From the NCBI GenBank assembly GCA_017428155.1, contig JAFRRJ010000017.1, positions 1 to 64,000 on the forward strand: DNA of 64,000 nucleotides, given 5' to 3'. Positions within the stretch are counted from its first letter, which is position 1; each line of letters begins with the position of its first letter. Both the position numbers and the translations under genes were made by a program. Below, one piece after another: positions 19,235-28,269 of the stretch. The DNA is from Clostridiales bacterium. Lineage in GTDB: Bacteria > Bacillota > Clostridia > Saccharofermentanales > Saccharofermentanaceae. Below the pieces are notes generated by a model. That model saw only the letters and a list, made by a program, of their open reading frames with translations. It was not told where the DNA came from and did not search any database.

Positions 19235-20536
19235 ATGGATAACAGTAAACCGTTAGCATTCAGAATGTCTCCTCAGACGTTGGATGACTATGCGGGTCAG
19301 GAGCATATTATAGGCAAGGGCAAAATGCTCAGACGAATGATCGAGGCAGACAGACTGTCTTCGATCATTTTGTTTGGTCCTCCAGGAGTCGGAAAGACAG
19401 CTCTTGCAAGAGTTATCGCCAATACGACGAGTTCCAGGTTTGAACAGTTAAACGCTGTAACTGCGGGCGTTTCAGATATTAAGAAGATCGTTTCCGATGC
19501 ATCGAATCCGCTGCTTTCCGAAGGCCGTAAAACAGTTCTTTTCATCGATGAGATCCACAGGTTTAATAAGCTTCAGCAAGACGCGCTTTTGCCGTTCGTT
19601 GAGGACGGAACAGTTATCCTTATCGGTGCTACGACTGAGAATCCTTTTTTCGAGGTCAACAAGGCTTTGGTATCAAGATCTACTGTTTGCCAGCTTAAGC
19701 CTCTTGAAGCAAAAGACATCGTCAAGATCCTGCAAAATGCCATAAGAGATAAGGATAGAGGCTTCGGTACAATGGATGTTAAGGTGTCTGATGAGACGCT
19801 TCTTAAGATCGCCGAGACTTCCAACGGTGATGCGAGAACGGCATTGAACAGCATTGAACTTGCAGTTATTACCACTCCGCCGTCAGCTGACGGCTCTATC
19901 ATGATCACAGATGAGGTGATGAAGGAGTGTATCCAGACCAAGACGGTTCTTTTCGATAAGGACGGGGAATACCACTATGACAATATCAGTGCAATGATCA
20001 AGTCCATGAGGGGCTCTGATCCTGATGCTGCCATTTTGTATCTTGCAAGGGCTCTTGCTGCCGGCGAGGATATAGAATTCCTTGCCAGGAGGATCATGAT
20101 CTGTGCTGCTGAAGATGTCGGAATGGCCAATCCGAATGCGCTTCTTGTAGCTGTTGCTGCTTATGAATGCGCAAGGGCAGTAGGAATGCCCGAGGCCAGG
20201 ATACCCCTTGCAGAAGCCGCTATTACAGTTGCTTCATCCCCTAAGTCTAACGCAGCATATCTGGCTATCGGAGACGCTTTAAGAGACGTTCAGAATACAG
20301 ATACGGGTGTGGTTCCGATGCATCTTCGAAATGCTCCGGCCAAGGGTATGGAAGAACTTGGTTACAGCGTGGGATATAAGTATCCTCATGACTTCCCGGG
20401 GCATATAACAAAACAGCAGTATATGACCGATAAGACACTGGATAAAAAATACTATGTCCCGACGGATATCGGATATGAGCGCAAGGTTTCCGAATATCTT
20501 GATTACGTGAAGAAAATGATGGCGCAGGAGGAATAG
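19235..20536 (+). CDS. rarA: Replication-associated recombination ATPase RarA/MgsA
   Basis: A 433-residue AAA+ clamp-loader-like ATPase acting at stalled replication forks. It begins PLAFRMSPQTLDDYAGQEHI, has Walker A FGPPGVGKTAL (about 47-57) and Walker B VLFIDEIHRFNKLQQDALLP (about 98-117), sensor 1 IGATTENPFF, and a C-terminal tetramerisation part with the family motif MHLRNAP (about 365) and YKYPHDFPGH. Start ATG 19235 is supported by homology but has no visible Shine-Dalgarno sequence, unusual here. The lipoprotein gene follows one base after its stop codon. Confidence 0.95.
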   Translation: MDNSKPLAFRMSPQTLDDYAGQEHIIGKGKMLRRMIEADRLSSIILFGPPGVGKTALARVIANTTSSRFEQLNAVTAGVSDIKKIVSDASNPLLSEGRKTVLFIDEIHRFNKLQQDALLPFVEDGTVILIGATTENPFFEVNKALVSRSTVCQLKPLEAKDIVKILQNAIRDKDRGFGTMDVKVSDETLLKIAETSNGDARTALNSIELAVITTPPSADGSIMITDEVMKECIQTKTVLFDKDGEYHYDNISAMIKSMRGSDPDAAILYLARALAAGEDIEFLARRIMICAAEDVGMANPNALLVAVAAYECARAVGMPEARIPLAEAAITVASSPKSNAAYLAIGDALRDVQNTDTGVVPMHLRNAPAKGMEELGYSVGYKYPHDFPGHITKQQYMTDKTLDKKYYVPTDIGYERKVSEYLDYVKKMMAQEE

Positions 20537-20537
20537 A

Positions 20538-21077
20538 ATGCGCAGAATACTGATATCTATAGTCATGATAATGGTTGCTGTATTTTTCCTTCCGGGGTGC
20601 AGTTCCGATAATAAGTCTTTCAAGATCGAAAAGCCTGTTACTTTGAAACAGGTTAATTCTGACGGTAAGTATGTTGCCAGGGCATTTCTGGAGTCGATCT
20701 TCAATGATGACAGGGAAATGTTCAATAAATGCTATCCTGATGGATTTGTTGACAGTCTCAACAATAGTTCCGGAAGTGATCTTTTCAGCGTGTACAGCCA
20801 GTTGACGGATATCAACGGATCTTTATCCGGTACCGGTTATGCCGGTTCAAAGGATTATACGATCGATAACGGCTTCGATGAATCTCTCATGAAATCCAGG
20901 ATCTGTCTGACAACCGGTATTGAATACTCTGATGTGGAGAAAATACAGATACAGAAGATCACTGCGAGGTTTGTGAACAGCGTGGAGACCGTTGATTCCG
21001 ATTTCTATTTTGTTGTTTATAAGAGCGGCGGTAATTGGTATTTTCTTGAATTCTGCAAAGATGATACGGGGTTCTGA
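20538..21077 (+). CDS. Small lipoprotein, NTF2-like domain suspected
   Basis: A 179-residue exported lipoprotein. The N-terminus MRRILISIVMIMVAVFFLPGCSSD is a type II signal peptide with lipobox LPGC, so C21 would be lipidated and the protein held on the outer face of the membrane. The rest (a helical ARAFLESIFNDDREMFNKCYP segment, then strands ending GNWYFLEF) resembles the NTF2/DUF4878-like fold of many Firmicutes lipoproteins. It starts one base after rarA with AGGAGGAA before ATG, and dtd follows three bases after. Function unknown. Confidence 0.75.
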   Translation: MRRILISIVMIMVAVFFLPGCSSDNKSFKIEKPVTLKQVNSDGKYVARAFLESIFNDDREMFNKCYPDGFVDSLNNSSGSDLFSVYSQLTDINGSLSGTGYAGSKDYTIDNGFDESLMKSRICLTTGIEYSDVEKIQIQKITARFVNSVETVDSDFYFVVYKSGGNWYFLEFCKDDTGF

Positions 21078-21080
21078 TAT

Positions 21081-21527
21081 ATGAGATTTTGCATACAGGT
21101 CGTTAAAGAAGCTTCAGTTGAAATAGATGGCAGCAGGATCTCTTCAATAGGTCCCGGAATGCTTGTTCTTGCAGGCGTGGGAAAAGAAGACGATGAAGCC
21201 GTTGCAGACAAGATGATCGCAAAGCTCCTTAAACTCCGCATATTCTCTGATGCCGACGGAAAGACCAATCTAAGCATCAATGACATTCAGGGAGAGATCC
21301 TCCTTGTATCCCAGTTTACGCTCTATGCCGACTGCAAGCACGGCAACAGGCCTTCATTTACTGACAGTATGGGACCTCAAAGGGCAGAGGAGCTGTATAA
21401 CTATATTGCTGATTCGATCAGACCACAGGTTAAAAATCTTGAACTCGGTGTCTTCGGAGCCGATATGCAGGTCAGCCTCATAAATGACGGCCCGTTCACC
21501 GTCATCCTCGATTCTGCGGCCATTTAA
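21081..21527 (+). CDS. dtd: D-aminoacyl-tRNA deacylase
   Basis: A 148-residue chirality checkpoint that hydrolyses D-amino acids from tRNA. The two cross-subunit active-site motifs are present: SQFTLYAD (about 74-81) and the Gly-cisPro motif in NDGPFT (about 137-142). VFGADMQVSL precedes the latter. Length is normal. It starts three bases after the lipoprotein stop and closes the rarA-lipoprotein-dtd operon. Confidence 0.96.
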   Translation: MRFCIQVVKEASVEIDGSRISSIGPGMLVLAGVGKEDDEAVADKMIAKLLKLRIFSDADGKTNLSINDIQGEILLVSQFTLYADCKHGNRPSFTDSMGPQRAEELYNYIADSIRPQVKNLELGVFGADMQVSLINDGPFTVILDSAAI

Positions 21528-21589
21528 TTGCCAAAACTCCAATTTGAACCCAAATTATCACCTTTTTGAAATAATTATATATATATTAT

Positions 21590-21617
21590 TTGTTAAAATG
21601 GCTGGTAGTGATACAAT
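21590..21617 (+). promoter_or_regulatory. Promoter for the clpX-ROK kinase-valS genes
   Basis: TTGTTA (21590-21595), a 16-base spacer and TACAAT (21612-21617), 37 bases before ATG 21654. An AT-rich tract of ATATAT (about 21575-21590) lies upstream of the -35. No CtsR or CIRCE operator is recognised. Confidence 0.5.
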
Positions 21618-21653
21618 ATCATGACTAAAAATTTATTTTTTTGGAGAGTGTGA

Positions 21654-22982
21654 ATGGCTAATTCTAAGAACGGTGGTTACGGCGGCGGTGATTCAAGAGA
21701 AGTCTTGAGTTGTTCATTTTGCGGTAAATCCGAATATGAGGTTCCGAGACTCTTCTCCGGTGTTAACTGCTATATCTGCATCGACTGCATCAGAACAGCT
21801 TATGGCATCGTAGCTGAGGAAGAGAAGGCCAGCAAGAAGCGCAAGATGCGCAATATCAAGCCTAAGAAGCTCATCACTCCTCGTGAGATCAAGGATAAGC
21901 TTGACGATTACATTATCGGCCAGGACGAAGCCAAGATCGCTCTTTCTGTTGCAGTTTACAACCATTACAAGTGTGTCTATGCTGATCTTCCGACAGATGA
22001 TACTGAGATGGCTGAGAGCAATATCCTTTTGCTCGGCCCCACAGGTTCAGGTAAGACCCTCCTTGCACAGACGCTTGCAAAGATCCTTAATGTTCCTTTC
22101 GCTGTTGCTGATGCCACAAGCCTTACACAGGCAGGTTATGTCGGCGAGGACGTTGAGAATATCCTCTTAAAGCTCATCATTGCTGCGGATTATGATATCG
22201 AGAGAGCACAGACCGGTATCATCTATATCGATGAGATCGACAAGATCTCCAAGAAATCCGAGAATGTCTCTATCACACGTGACGTAAGCGGCGAGGGTGT
22301 CCAGCAGGCATTGCTCAAGATCCTTGAGAGCACTGTTGCTAATGTTCCCCCGAAGGGCGGAAGAAAGCATCCTAACGAAGAGTGCATCAAGATCGATACG
22401 ACAAATATCCTTTTCATCTGCGGCGGTGCTTTTGACGGACTTGATGAGATAATTGCCCAGAGAGTTGAACAGAAGCAGTACGGTTTCGGTGCTGACATCC
22501 AGTCAAAGAAAGACCGTAACAGCGGCTTCTATTTCCATGATGTTAAGCCTGACGATCTTATGAAGTTCGGTCTTATTCCTGAATTTATCGGACGTCTTCC
22601 TGTTACTGTCGCTCTTGATAAGCTCGATAAGGCTGCTCTCGTAAGAGTCCTTACAGAACCTAAGAATGCGATCATCAAGCAGTATCAGAAGATGCTTAAG
22701 TTAGACGATGTTGATCTCGTATTCGAGGACGAGGCTGTTGACGCTATCGCTGATATGGCTATCGAGCAGAATATCGGTGCGAGGGGCCTCAGGTCCATCA
22801 TCGAATCTGCAATGAGAGACGTAATGTTTAATATTCCTTCGGAAAAGGATGTTAAGCAGTGCATCATAAAGAAGGAGACGATCACTGACCGCAAACCTCC
22901 GATCCTAATCTACAAGAACGGATCACAGGATAAGAACATCAGTGAGGCAGCTTCTTCAGGAAAAGCTTTGGGCGTAAGTTGA
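21654..22982 (+). CDS. clpX: ATP-dependent unfoldase ClpX
   Basis: A 442-residue AAA+ unfoldase that delivers substrates to ClpP. It has the N-terminal zinc domain (CSFC at residues 22-25 and CYICIDC about 42-48), Walker A GPTGSGKT (about 125-132), pore-1 loop AGYVGED, Walker [11 protein letters not shown], the RKH loop in GGRKHP, and sensor 2 GARGLRSI. An oddity: the ClpP-docking loop normally reads IGF (or LGF), but here it is YGF in KQYGFGAD, so the first docking residue is Tyr. ATG follows TTGGAGAG. clpX is the first of a run with a ROK sugar kinase and valS; no clpP lies in this window. Confidence 0.96.
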   Translation: MANSKNGGYGGGDSREVLSCSFCGKSEYEVPRLFSGVNCYICIDCIRTAYGIVAEEEKASKKRKMRNIKPKKLITPREIKDKLDDYIIGQDEAKIALSVAVYNHYKCVYADLPTDDTEMAESNILLLGPTGSGKTLLAQTLAKILNVPFAVADATSLTQAGYVGEDVENILLKLIIAADYDIERAQTGIIYIDEIDKISKKSENVSITRDVSGEGVQQALLKILESTVANVPPKGGRKHPNEECIKIDTTNILFICGGAFDGLDEIIAQRVEQKQYGFGADIQSKKDRNSGFYFHDVKPDDLMKFGLIPEFIGRLPVTVALDKLDKAALVRVLTEPKNAIIKQYQKMLKLDDVDLVFEDEAVDAIADMAIEQNIGARGLRSIIESAMRDVMFNIPSEKDVKQCIIKKETITDRKPPILIYKNGSQDKNISEAASSGKALGVS

Positions 22983-23010
22983 TCTGATATTTCTTAAGGA
23001 GGGTAATAGA

Positions 23011-23967
23011 ATGGCAGAATCTTATAATCTTTGTCTGGACATCGGCGGAACAAAAGTCCTTGGCGTGGTCTTTAATTCCAAGAAAGAGATCGTATACAGA
23101 CTTAAGAAGAAGACTAAGGCCGGCGGTGATTCTTCCGACAATGTCGAGGAAGTTATCATCAACGTGGTAAGAGAGCTCATCAACACTTCCGGTATTAAGA
23201 AGAGTGATATTCATGCCATTTCAGCAGGTGCGCCCGGTGTTATCAATCAGGAGACAGGCGTTGTTCTTTTCTCACCCAATCTTCCCTGGAAGAATTACAA
23301 CATCAGAAAGCCTATCGAGGCCGAATTCGGATGCCCTTTCTATATCGGCAATGATGTAAATGTCGGCGTTTTAGGTGAATACAAGTTCGGTGCAGCAAAG
23401 GGCTATAAGAATGTTGTAGGTCTTTTTGTAGGCACCGGAATGGGCGGCGGACTTATCCTCAACGGTGAGCTTTTTACCGGCAATAAGTTCAAGGCTGCCG
23501 AGTATGGTCATATGATCCTGGATCCTGAGGGACCTTTGTGCAATTGCGGCCAGAGAGGATGCCTTGAGGCTTTCTCCAGCAAGCAGGGTATGTCTTCATA
23601 TATCAGACAGCAGGTATCCAGAGGCAGAAAGACATCCATGGCTGAGGCTGTTGCTGACGGTGTGTTCAAGTCCAAGGCTCTTAAGAATGCTCTGGCTGAA
23701 GGTGATCAGGTTGCAAGAGAAGCTGTTAACCGTGCATGTCACTATCTCGCGATCGCTTCAGGCAACCTCGTTAATACATTCAGTCCTGATGTTGTCGTAT
23801 ATGGCGGCGGTGTTATCGAAGCTGTCGGAGATATATTTATTGAGAAGATCCTTGCGGAGGTTGACAGATATTGTATGCCTTCCATCAGATCTACAGTTGA
23901 TTTTAAGAAAGCGGCTTTAGGAGATGATTCCATCCTCTATGGTGCGCTCTCGATGATAAAGAAGTAA
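23011..23967 (+). CDS. ROK-family sugar kinase (glucokinase-like)
   Basis: A 318-residue kinase that should phosphorylate glucose or a related sugar. It has the N-terminal ATP loop LDIGGTKVLG (about 8-17), the EYGHMILDPEG segment with the catalytic-neighbour histidine, and the ROK zinc motif CNCGQRGCLEA (about 177-187). GNDVNV carries the catalytic aspartate. No helix-turn-helix domain is attached, so it is an enzyme rather than a NagC-type regulator. AAGGAGGG precedes ATG 23011. It lies 28 bases after clpX and 21 bases before valS. Confidence 0.9.
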   Translation: MAESYNLCLDIGGTKVLGVVFNSKKEIVYRLKKKTKAGGDSSDNVEEVIINVVRELINTSGIKKSDIHAISAGAPGVINQETGVVLFSPNLPWKNYNIRKPIEAEFGCPFYIGNDVNVGVLGEYKFGAAKGYKNVVGLFVGTGMGGGLILNGELFTGNKFKAAEYGHMILDPEGPLCNCGQRGCLEAFSSKQGMSSYIRQQVSRGRKTSMAEAVADGVFKSKALKNALAEGDQVAREAVNRACHYLAIASGNLVNTFSPDVVVYGGGVIEAVGDIFIEKILAEVDRYCMPSIRSTVDFKKAALGDDSILYGALSMIKK

Positions 23968-23988
23968 GAGAGGGTAAAATAACAAGTT

Positions 23989-26643
23989 ATGGCAAGAATT
24001 GATTCAATCAGCAAAGCGTTTGATCCCAATGAAGCTGAGGAAAGGCTTTACACAAAGTGGATGACAAGCAACTATTTCCAGCCTAAGGCGGGCAAGACAG
24101 GGAAGAAGTTCTCTATCGTTATGCCCCCGCCGAATATCACTGGTCAGCTCCACATGGGTCACGCACTGGATAACACTTTGCAGGATACCCTCACAAGATA
24201 TAAGAGAATGGCAGGCTACGAGACTTTGTGGCTTCCCGGTACTGACCACGCATCAATCGCTACAGAGGCCAGAATTGTTGAAGCTATGCGTAAGGAAGGT
24301 CTTACCAAGGACGATCTCGGACGTGAGAAGTTCCTTGAAAGAGCCTGGGCATGGAAAGAGCAGTATGGCGGAAGGATCGTTGAGCAGTTAAAGAAGATCG
24401 GTTCTTCATGTGACTGGTCCAAAGAGCGCTTCACAATGGATGAAGGGTGCTCTGATGCTGTTAAGGAAGTATTTGTTAAATACTATAATCAGGGACTTAT
24501 CTATAGAGGTGAGAGGATCATCAACTGGTGTCCTCACTGCCTTACATCCATCTCAAATGCAGAGGTTGATTATGCAGATCAGGCAGGCCATTTCTGGCAC
24601 TTGAGATATCCTTTTGAGGACGGTTCAGGTTATATCGATCTTGCAACCACAAGACCTGAGACACTCCTCGGTGATACTGCTGTAGCTGTAAACCCTAAGG
24701 ATGAGCGTTATAAGGATGTAGTCGGCAAGATGCTTGTACTGCCTCTTGTAGGACGCAAGATTCCTGTTATTGCAGATGATTATGTTGATATCGAATTCGG
24801 TACCGGTGCAGTAAAGATCACACCTGCACACGATCCTAATGACTTCGAAGTCGGTCAGCGTCATGGTCTTGAAGTAATCACGGTTCTCACACCTGATGCA
24901 AAGATCACCGAAGATTATCCGAAGTATGCAGGCATGGACAGATACGAGGCAAGAGAAGCTATCGTAAAGGATCTCGAAGAGGGCGGATTCCTCACAGAGA
25001 TCGAGGATTATTCTCACAACGTAGGTACATGTTACAGATGCGGTACTACTATCGAGCCCCGTGTATCACTCCAGTGGTTCGTAAAGATGGAAGAACTCGC
25101 AAAGCCTGCAATTGAGGCAGTTAGGAACGGTTCCATCAGATTCGTACCTGAGAGATTCTCGAAGAATTATTTTAACTGGATGGAAGATATCAGAGACTGG
25201 TGTATCTCTCGTCAGCTCTGGTGGGGTCACAGGATCCCTGCGTTCTATTGCGATGACTGCGGTGAGTTAGTTGTCACAAAGGAATCTTCATGCACATGCC
25301 CTAAGTGCGGCAAGGAGATGAGACAGGATCCTGATACATTGGATACATGGTTCTCGTCTGCTCTCTGGCCTTTCTCCACATTGGGCTGGCCTGAAAAGAC
25401 TGAGGATCTTGCCAAGTTCTATCCTACAGATACGCTTGTAACAGGTTATGACATCATCACGTTCTGGGTTTCCAGAATGATCGTTGCAGGTCTTGCTCAT
25501 ATGGACGATGTTCCTTTTAAAGATGTTCTTATCCACGGTCTCGTAAGAGACTCACAGGGCAGAAAGATGAGTAAGTCTTTAGGCAACGGTATCGATCCTC
25601 TCGAAGTAATCGAGCAGAACGGCTGCGACGCTTTGAGATTCGCTCTCGTTACAGGTAACGCTCCGGGTAATGACCAGAGATTCCAGGAAGATAAGATCTT
25701 AATGGGCCGTAACCTTTCCAATAAGATCTGGAACGCTATGAGATTCGTTGTCATGAATACAGATGACGATTTCACTCCGGATATGGTTGATGAGTCCATC
25801 TTCACAACTGAAGATAAGTGGATCTTAACTGAACTTCATGATCTTATTTCAGAAGCAACCGTTAATATCGATAATTATGAATTTGGCGTTGCTTTGAGCA
25901 AGATCGTTGATTTTCTCTGGGATAATTTCTGCGACTGGTATATCGAGATCACCAAGAGCAGACTTTACGATAAGGAATGCAAGACGAGAAATAACGCAAT
26001 CTATCTTCTTAATTATGTTTTGGGCGAAGCTATGAAGCTTTTGCATCCTTTCATGCCTTTTATTACAGAGGAAGTATATTCCAATCTTGTAGTAGCAGAT
26101 AAGGCTGAATCGATAATGATCGCTGAATGGCCTGAGGCTTCTAATGTACTGTCAAGCACTGAGGATGCTGAGATGATGAATACCATGATCGATGCTATCC
26201 GCGGTATCCGTGCGGTACGTAAGAACATGGATGTTGCTCCTTCCAGAAAGGCACACATCATCGTCGTAACATCTTCTGACAAGATCGCTTCTATGTTTAA
26301 TGAAGGCGAAGCGTTCCTTGAAAGACTTGCTTCTGTAAGCAGTCTTGAGACAAGGAATAATAAGGAAGGTATTCCTTCAACTGCTGTTACTGCAGTATTT
26401 GGGGGCGGAGAGATCTATATCCCGTTGGAGGACCTTATTGATATTGCCAAGGAACTTGAGAGACTTGATAAGGAAAAGACACGTCTTGACGGCGAGATCA
26501 AGAGGATCAACGGCAAGCTCTCCAATGAATCGTTTGTAAGCAAGGCTCCTGCTGCTGTTGTTGATCAGGAAAGAGCAAAGCTTGCAAAGTATGAAGAAAT
26601 GTACGCTAATCTTTCGGATAGAATAGAGGTTTTGAGCAAATAA
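23989..26643 (+). CDS. valS: Valyl-tRNA synthetase
   Basis: An 884-residue class I synthetase charging tRNA-Val, with editing domain. HIGH motif: PPPNITGQLHMGHAL (about 43-57). KMSKS motif: GRKMSKSLGN (about 523-532). The CP1 editing domain lies between (TTRPETLLGDTAVAV, about 218), together with two CxxC pairs in the CYRCG and CDDCG...CPKCG stretches. The C-terminus is the valine-specific coiled coil (LERLDKEKTRLDGEIKRING). The best ribosome binding site (GAGAGGG) is 13 bases before the ATG, rather distant. No T-box leader is present; the gene is read from the clpX side. Confidence 0.97.
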   Translation: MARIDSISKAFDPNEAEERLYTKWMTSNYFQPKAGKTGKKFSIVMPPPNITGQLHMGHALDNTLQDTLTRYKRMAGYETLWLPGTDHASIATEARIVEAMRKEGLTKDDLGREKFLERAWAWKEQYGGRIVEQLKKIGSSCDWSKERFTMDEGCSDAVKEVFVKYYNQGLIYRGERIINWCPHCLTSISNAEVDYADQAGHFWHLRYPFEDGSGYIDLATTRPETLLGDTAVAVNPKDERYKDVVGKMLVLPLVGRKIPVIADDYVDIEFGTGAVKITPAHDPNDFEVGQRHGLEVITVLTPDAKITEDYPKYAGMDRYEAREAIVKDLEEGGFLTEIEDYSHNVGTCYRCGTTIEPRVSLQWFVKMEELAKPAIEAVRNGSIRFVPERFSKNYFNWMEDIRDWCISRQLWWGHRIPAFYCDDCGELVVTKESSCTCPKCGKEMRQDPDTLDTWFSSALWPFSTLGWPEKTEDLAKFYPTDTLVTGYDIITFWVSRMIVAGLAHMDDVPFKDVLIHGLVRDSQGRKMSKSLGNGIDPLEVIEQNGCDALRFALVTGNAPGNDQRFQEDKILMGRNLSNKIWNAMRFVVMNTDDDFTPDMVDESIFTTEDKWILTELHDLISEATVNIDNYEFGVALSKIVDFLWDNFCDWYIEITKSRLYDKECKTRNNAIYLLNYVLGEAMKLLHPFMPFITEEVYSNLVVADKAESIMIAEWPEASNVLSSTEDAEMMNTMIDAIRGIRAVRKNMDVAPSRKAHIIVVTSSDKIASMFNEGEAFLERLASVSSLETRNNKEGIPSTAVTAVFGGGEIYIPLEDLIDIAKELERLDKEKTRLDGEIKRINGKLSNESFVSKAPAAVVDQERAKLAKYEEMYANLSDRIEVLSK

Positions 26644-26659
26644 TTAAGGAGGAGTTATT

Positions 26660-27439
26660 ATGTCTAATGAACTCGAGAACAAAGAACTGATTGAGAAGCT
26701 TCCCAAGGAGGGCGTGCATTGTTATCCTGCAAGTCCATCCAAGATCACACGTAACAGAGTGGTTTCTGTTATTTTCTTCGTGGTCGGTGTATTTCTTGCT
26801 TTGATAGGTCTTATCAATGTCGAGGACAACATCATCAAGCTCGGACTTCTTGTTGTAGGCTGCTTCAGTGCGATTGTCAGTATCCTTGTTTTCGCACAGT
26901 CATTCCTTATTGCAAAGTACCGTGTTGCTGTCGACTATAATGAGAAGAATGTAGTCTTAAGATACCGTTACAGCAAGATCGTGATCCCTTTTGAGAACTT
27001 TGACGGAAGAGACGGTACACCTGATCAGGCTGAAGCTCTTATCGACAAGAATTTCAAGAAGGATGCTACTTATTATCTTGTCCTTGATGATGTTTTCGAG
27101 GACGCCTGCTATCAGACATCTTCATCTGATCTTGAGTCTGTAGATGATTTCAAGCAGCTCCGTGAAGAGTGCTTTGCAATAGCAGAAGCATATGGTGCTC
27201 GCAACAGCAAGGATAAGGTCAAGTTCTATTATGAGAAGGACGAAGAAGATAAGGGTTCTACCGATCTTGACGCTCTCATTGAAGAGACCAGGGCTGAGAA
27301 GAAGGCCGACGAGGCTGCAGAAGCAGCTAAGCGAGCTGAAGAACAGGCTGCAAGAGAAGCGGAAGAGGCCGCTGAAACTGCAGAAGAGGCTGCTGAGGAA
27401 GCTGCTGAAGATGCATCTGACGACGCAAAGTCTGAATAA
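26660..27439 (+). CDS. Membrane protein with long Glu/Ala-rich C-terminal tail
   Basis: A 259-residue protein with two adjacent transmembrane helices (about residues 33-55 and 60-82), a PH-like cytoplasmic part (AVDYNEKNVVLRYRYSKIVIPFENF) and, from about residue 210, an uninterrupted EAAE/AEEAA tail predicted to be a charged helix or coiled coil. AAGGAGGAG precedes ATG 26660, 16 bases after valS, so it is probably the last gene of the clpX operon, which ends at the terminator downstream. I do not recognise the family. The tail could form a membrane-tethered scaffold; that is a guess. Confidence 0.75.
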   Translation: MSNELENKELIEKLPKEGVHCYPASPSKITRNRVVSVIFFVVGVFLALIGLINVEDNIIKLGLLVVGCFSAIVSILVFAQSFLIAKYRVAVDYNEKNVVLRYRYSKIVIPFENFDGRDGTPDQAEALIDKNFKKDATYYLVLDDVFEDACYQTSSSDLESVDDFKQLREECFAIAEAYGARNSKDKVKFYYEKDEEDKGSTDLDALIEETRAEKKADEAAEAAKRAEEQAAREAEEAAETAEEAAEEAAEDASDDAKSE

Positions 27440-27462
27440 ACTGATTGATATTAAATATATTT

Positions 27463-27495
27463 ATGGCTGGCTCTATTTGAGTCAGCCATATTTAT
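27463..27495 (+). terminator. Rho-independent terminator after the clpX-valS operon
   Basis: ATGGCTGGCTC (27463-27473) pairs with GAGTCAGCCAT (27479-27489), with one G-T wobble and a 5-base loop, followed by ATTTATTT. It separates this operon from the convergent rluF gene. Confidence 0.8.
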
Positions 27496-27555
27496 TTCCG
27501 AATAAATTATTTATGTTTTTCGGGCTCGAAAAGTAAAATACCAACAAAACGGCTC

Positions 27556-28269
27556 TTATTCTATATCCTTTAAAAGCCCGCTCTTTTCCTTAGCTGTGAG
27601 ATAGCGCCATTTACCGGTCTCAAGATCTCCAAGATCAATATTCATGAATCTGATCCTTTTAAGTCTTGTGACTTTATAGCCGAGATATTCGCACATTCTT
27701 CTTATCTGTCTGTTAAGTCCCTGGTGAAGGATGATCCTGAATGTGCTCGCACCGGTAGGTAATACACGGCAGGGAAGCGTGAGCTGACCCAGTACCGGAA
27801 CGCCTGATTCCATAGACTTTATAAATGATTTGTCATAAGGCCGGTTTACGGTAACCAGATATTCTTTCTCATGACCGTTCTCCGCTCTCAAAAGCTTGTT
27901 TACAATCGAACCGTCGTTTGTAAGCAGGATAAGGCCTGATGAGTTCTTGTCGAGCCGGCCGACAGGGAAGATGCGCTCACTGTAGCCGATATAATCAATT
28001 ATGTTGGACGGATCTCTTTTGTCGGTTGTGCATGTGACACCTAATGGTTTATTGAAAGCAATATATACCATTGAATCTTCAGGTGTGATCTTCTTGCCTG
28101 ATACTTCGACTATATCTCCTGCAAGGACCTTGCTGCCTTGAACAGCCGTAATTCCATTGATCGTGACCTGACCCAGCTCGATATATTTATCTGCTTCGCG
28201 TCTGGAGCAAAGACCGGATGAGGCGATATATTTGTTGAGCCTTATGCCTTCTGAATCAGTCCCAGACAT
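27556..28269 (-). CDS. rluF: rRNA pseudouridine synthase, RluF/RsuA family
   Basis: A 237-residue enzyme isomerising a uridine in 23S rRNA. It has an N-terminal S4 RNA-binding domain (RLNKYIASSGLCSRREAD..., about 10-65) and a catalytic domain with GRLDKNSSGLILLTNDG (about 98-114; catalytic Asp in RLD) and GLNRQIRRMCEYLGY (about 183-197). RluF rather than RluB/RsuA is favoured by the VNKLLRAENGHEKEY and MNIDLGDL segments. ATG 28269 has GAGG 6 bases upstream and overlaps the kinase gene by 14 bases, so translation is coupled to the two-component system. Confidence 0.88.
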   Translation of the reverse strand: MSGTDSEGIRLNKYIASSGLCSRREADKYIELGQVTINGITAVQGSKVLAGDIVEVSGKKITPEDSMVYIAFNKPLGVTCTTDKRDPSNIIDYIGYSERIFPVGRLDKNSSGLILLTNDGSIVNKLLRAENGHEKEYLVTVNRPYDKSFIKSMESGVPVLGQLTLPCRVLPTGASTFRIILHQGLNRQIRRMCEYLGYKVTRLKRIRFMNIDLGDLETGKWRYLTAKEKSGLLKDIE

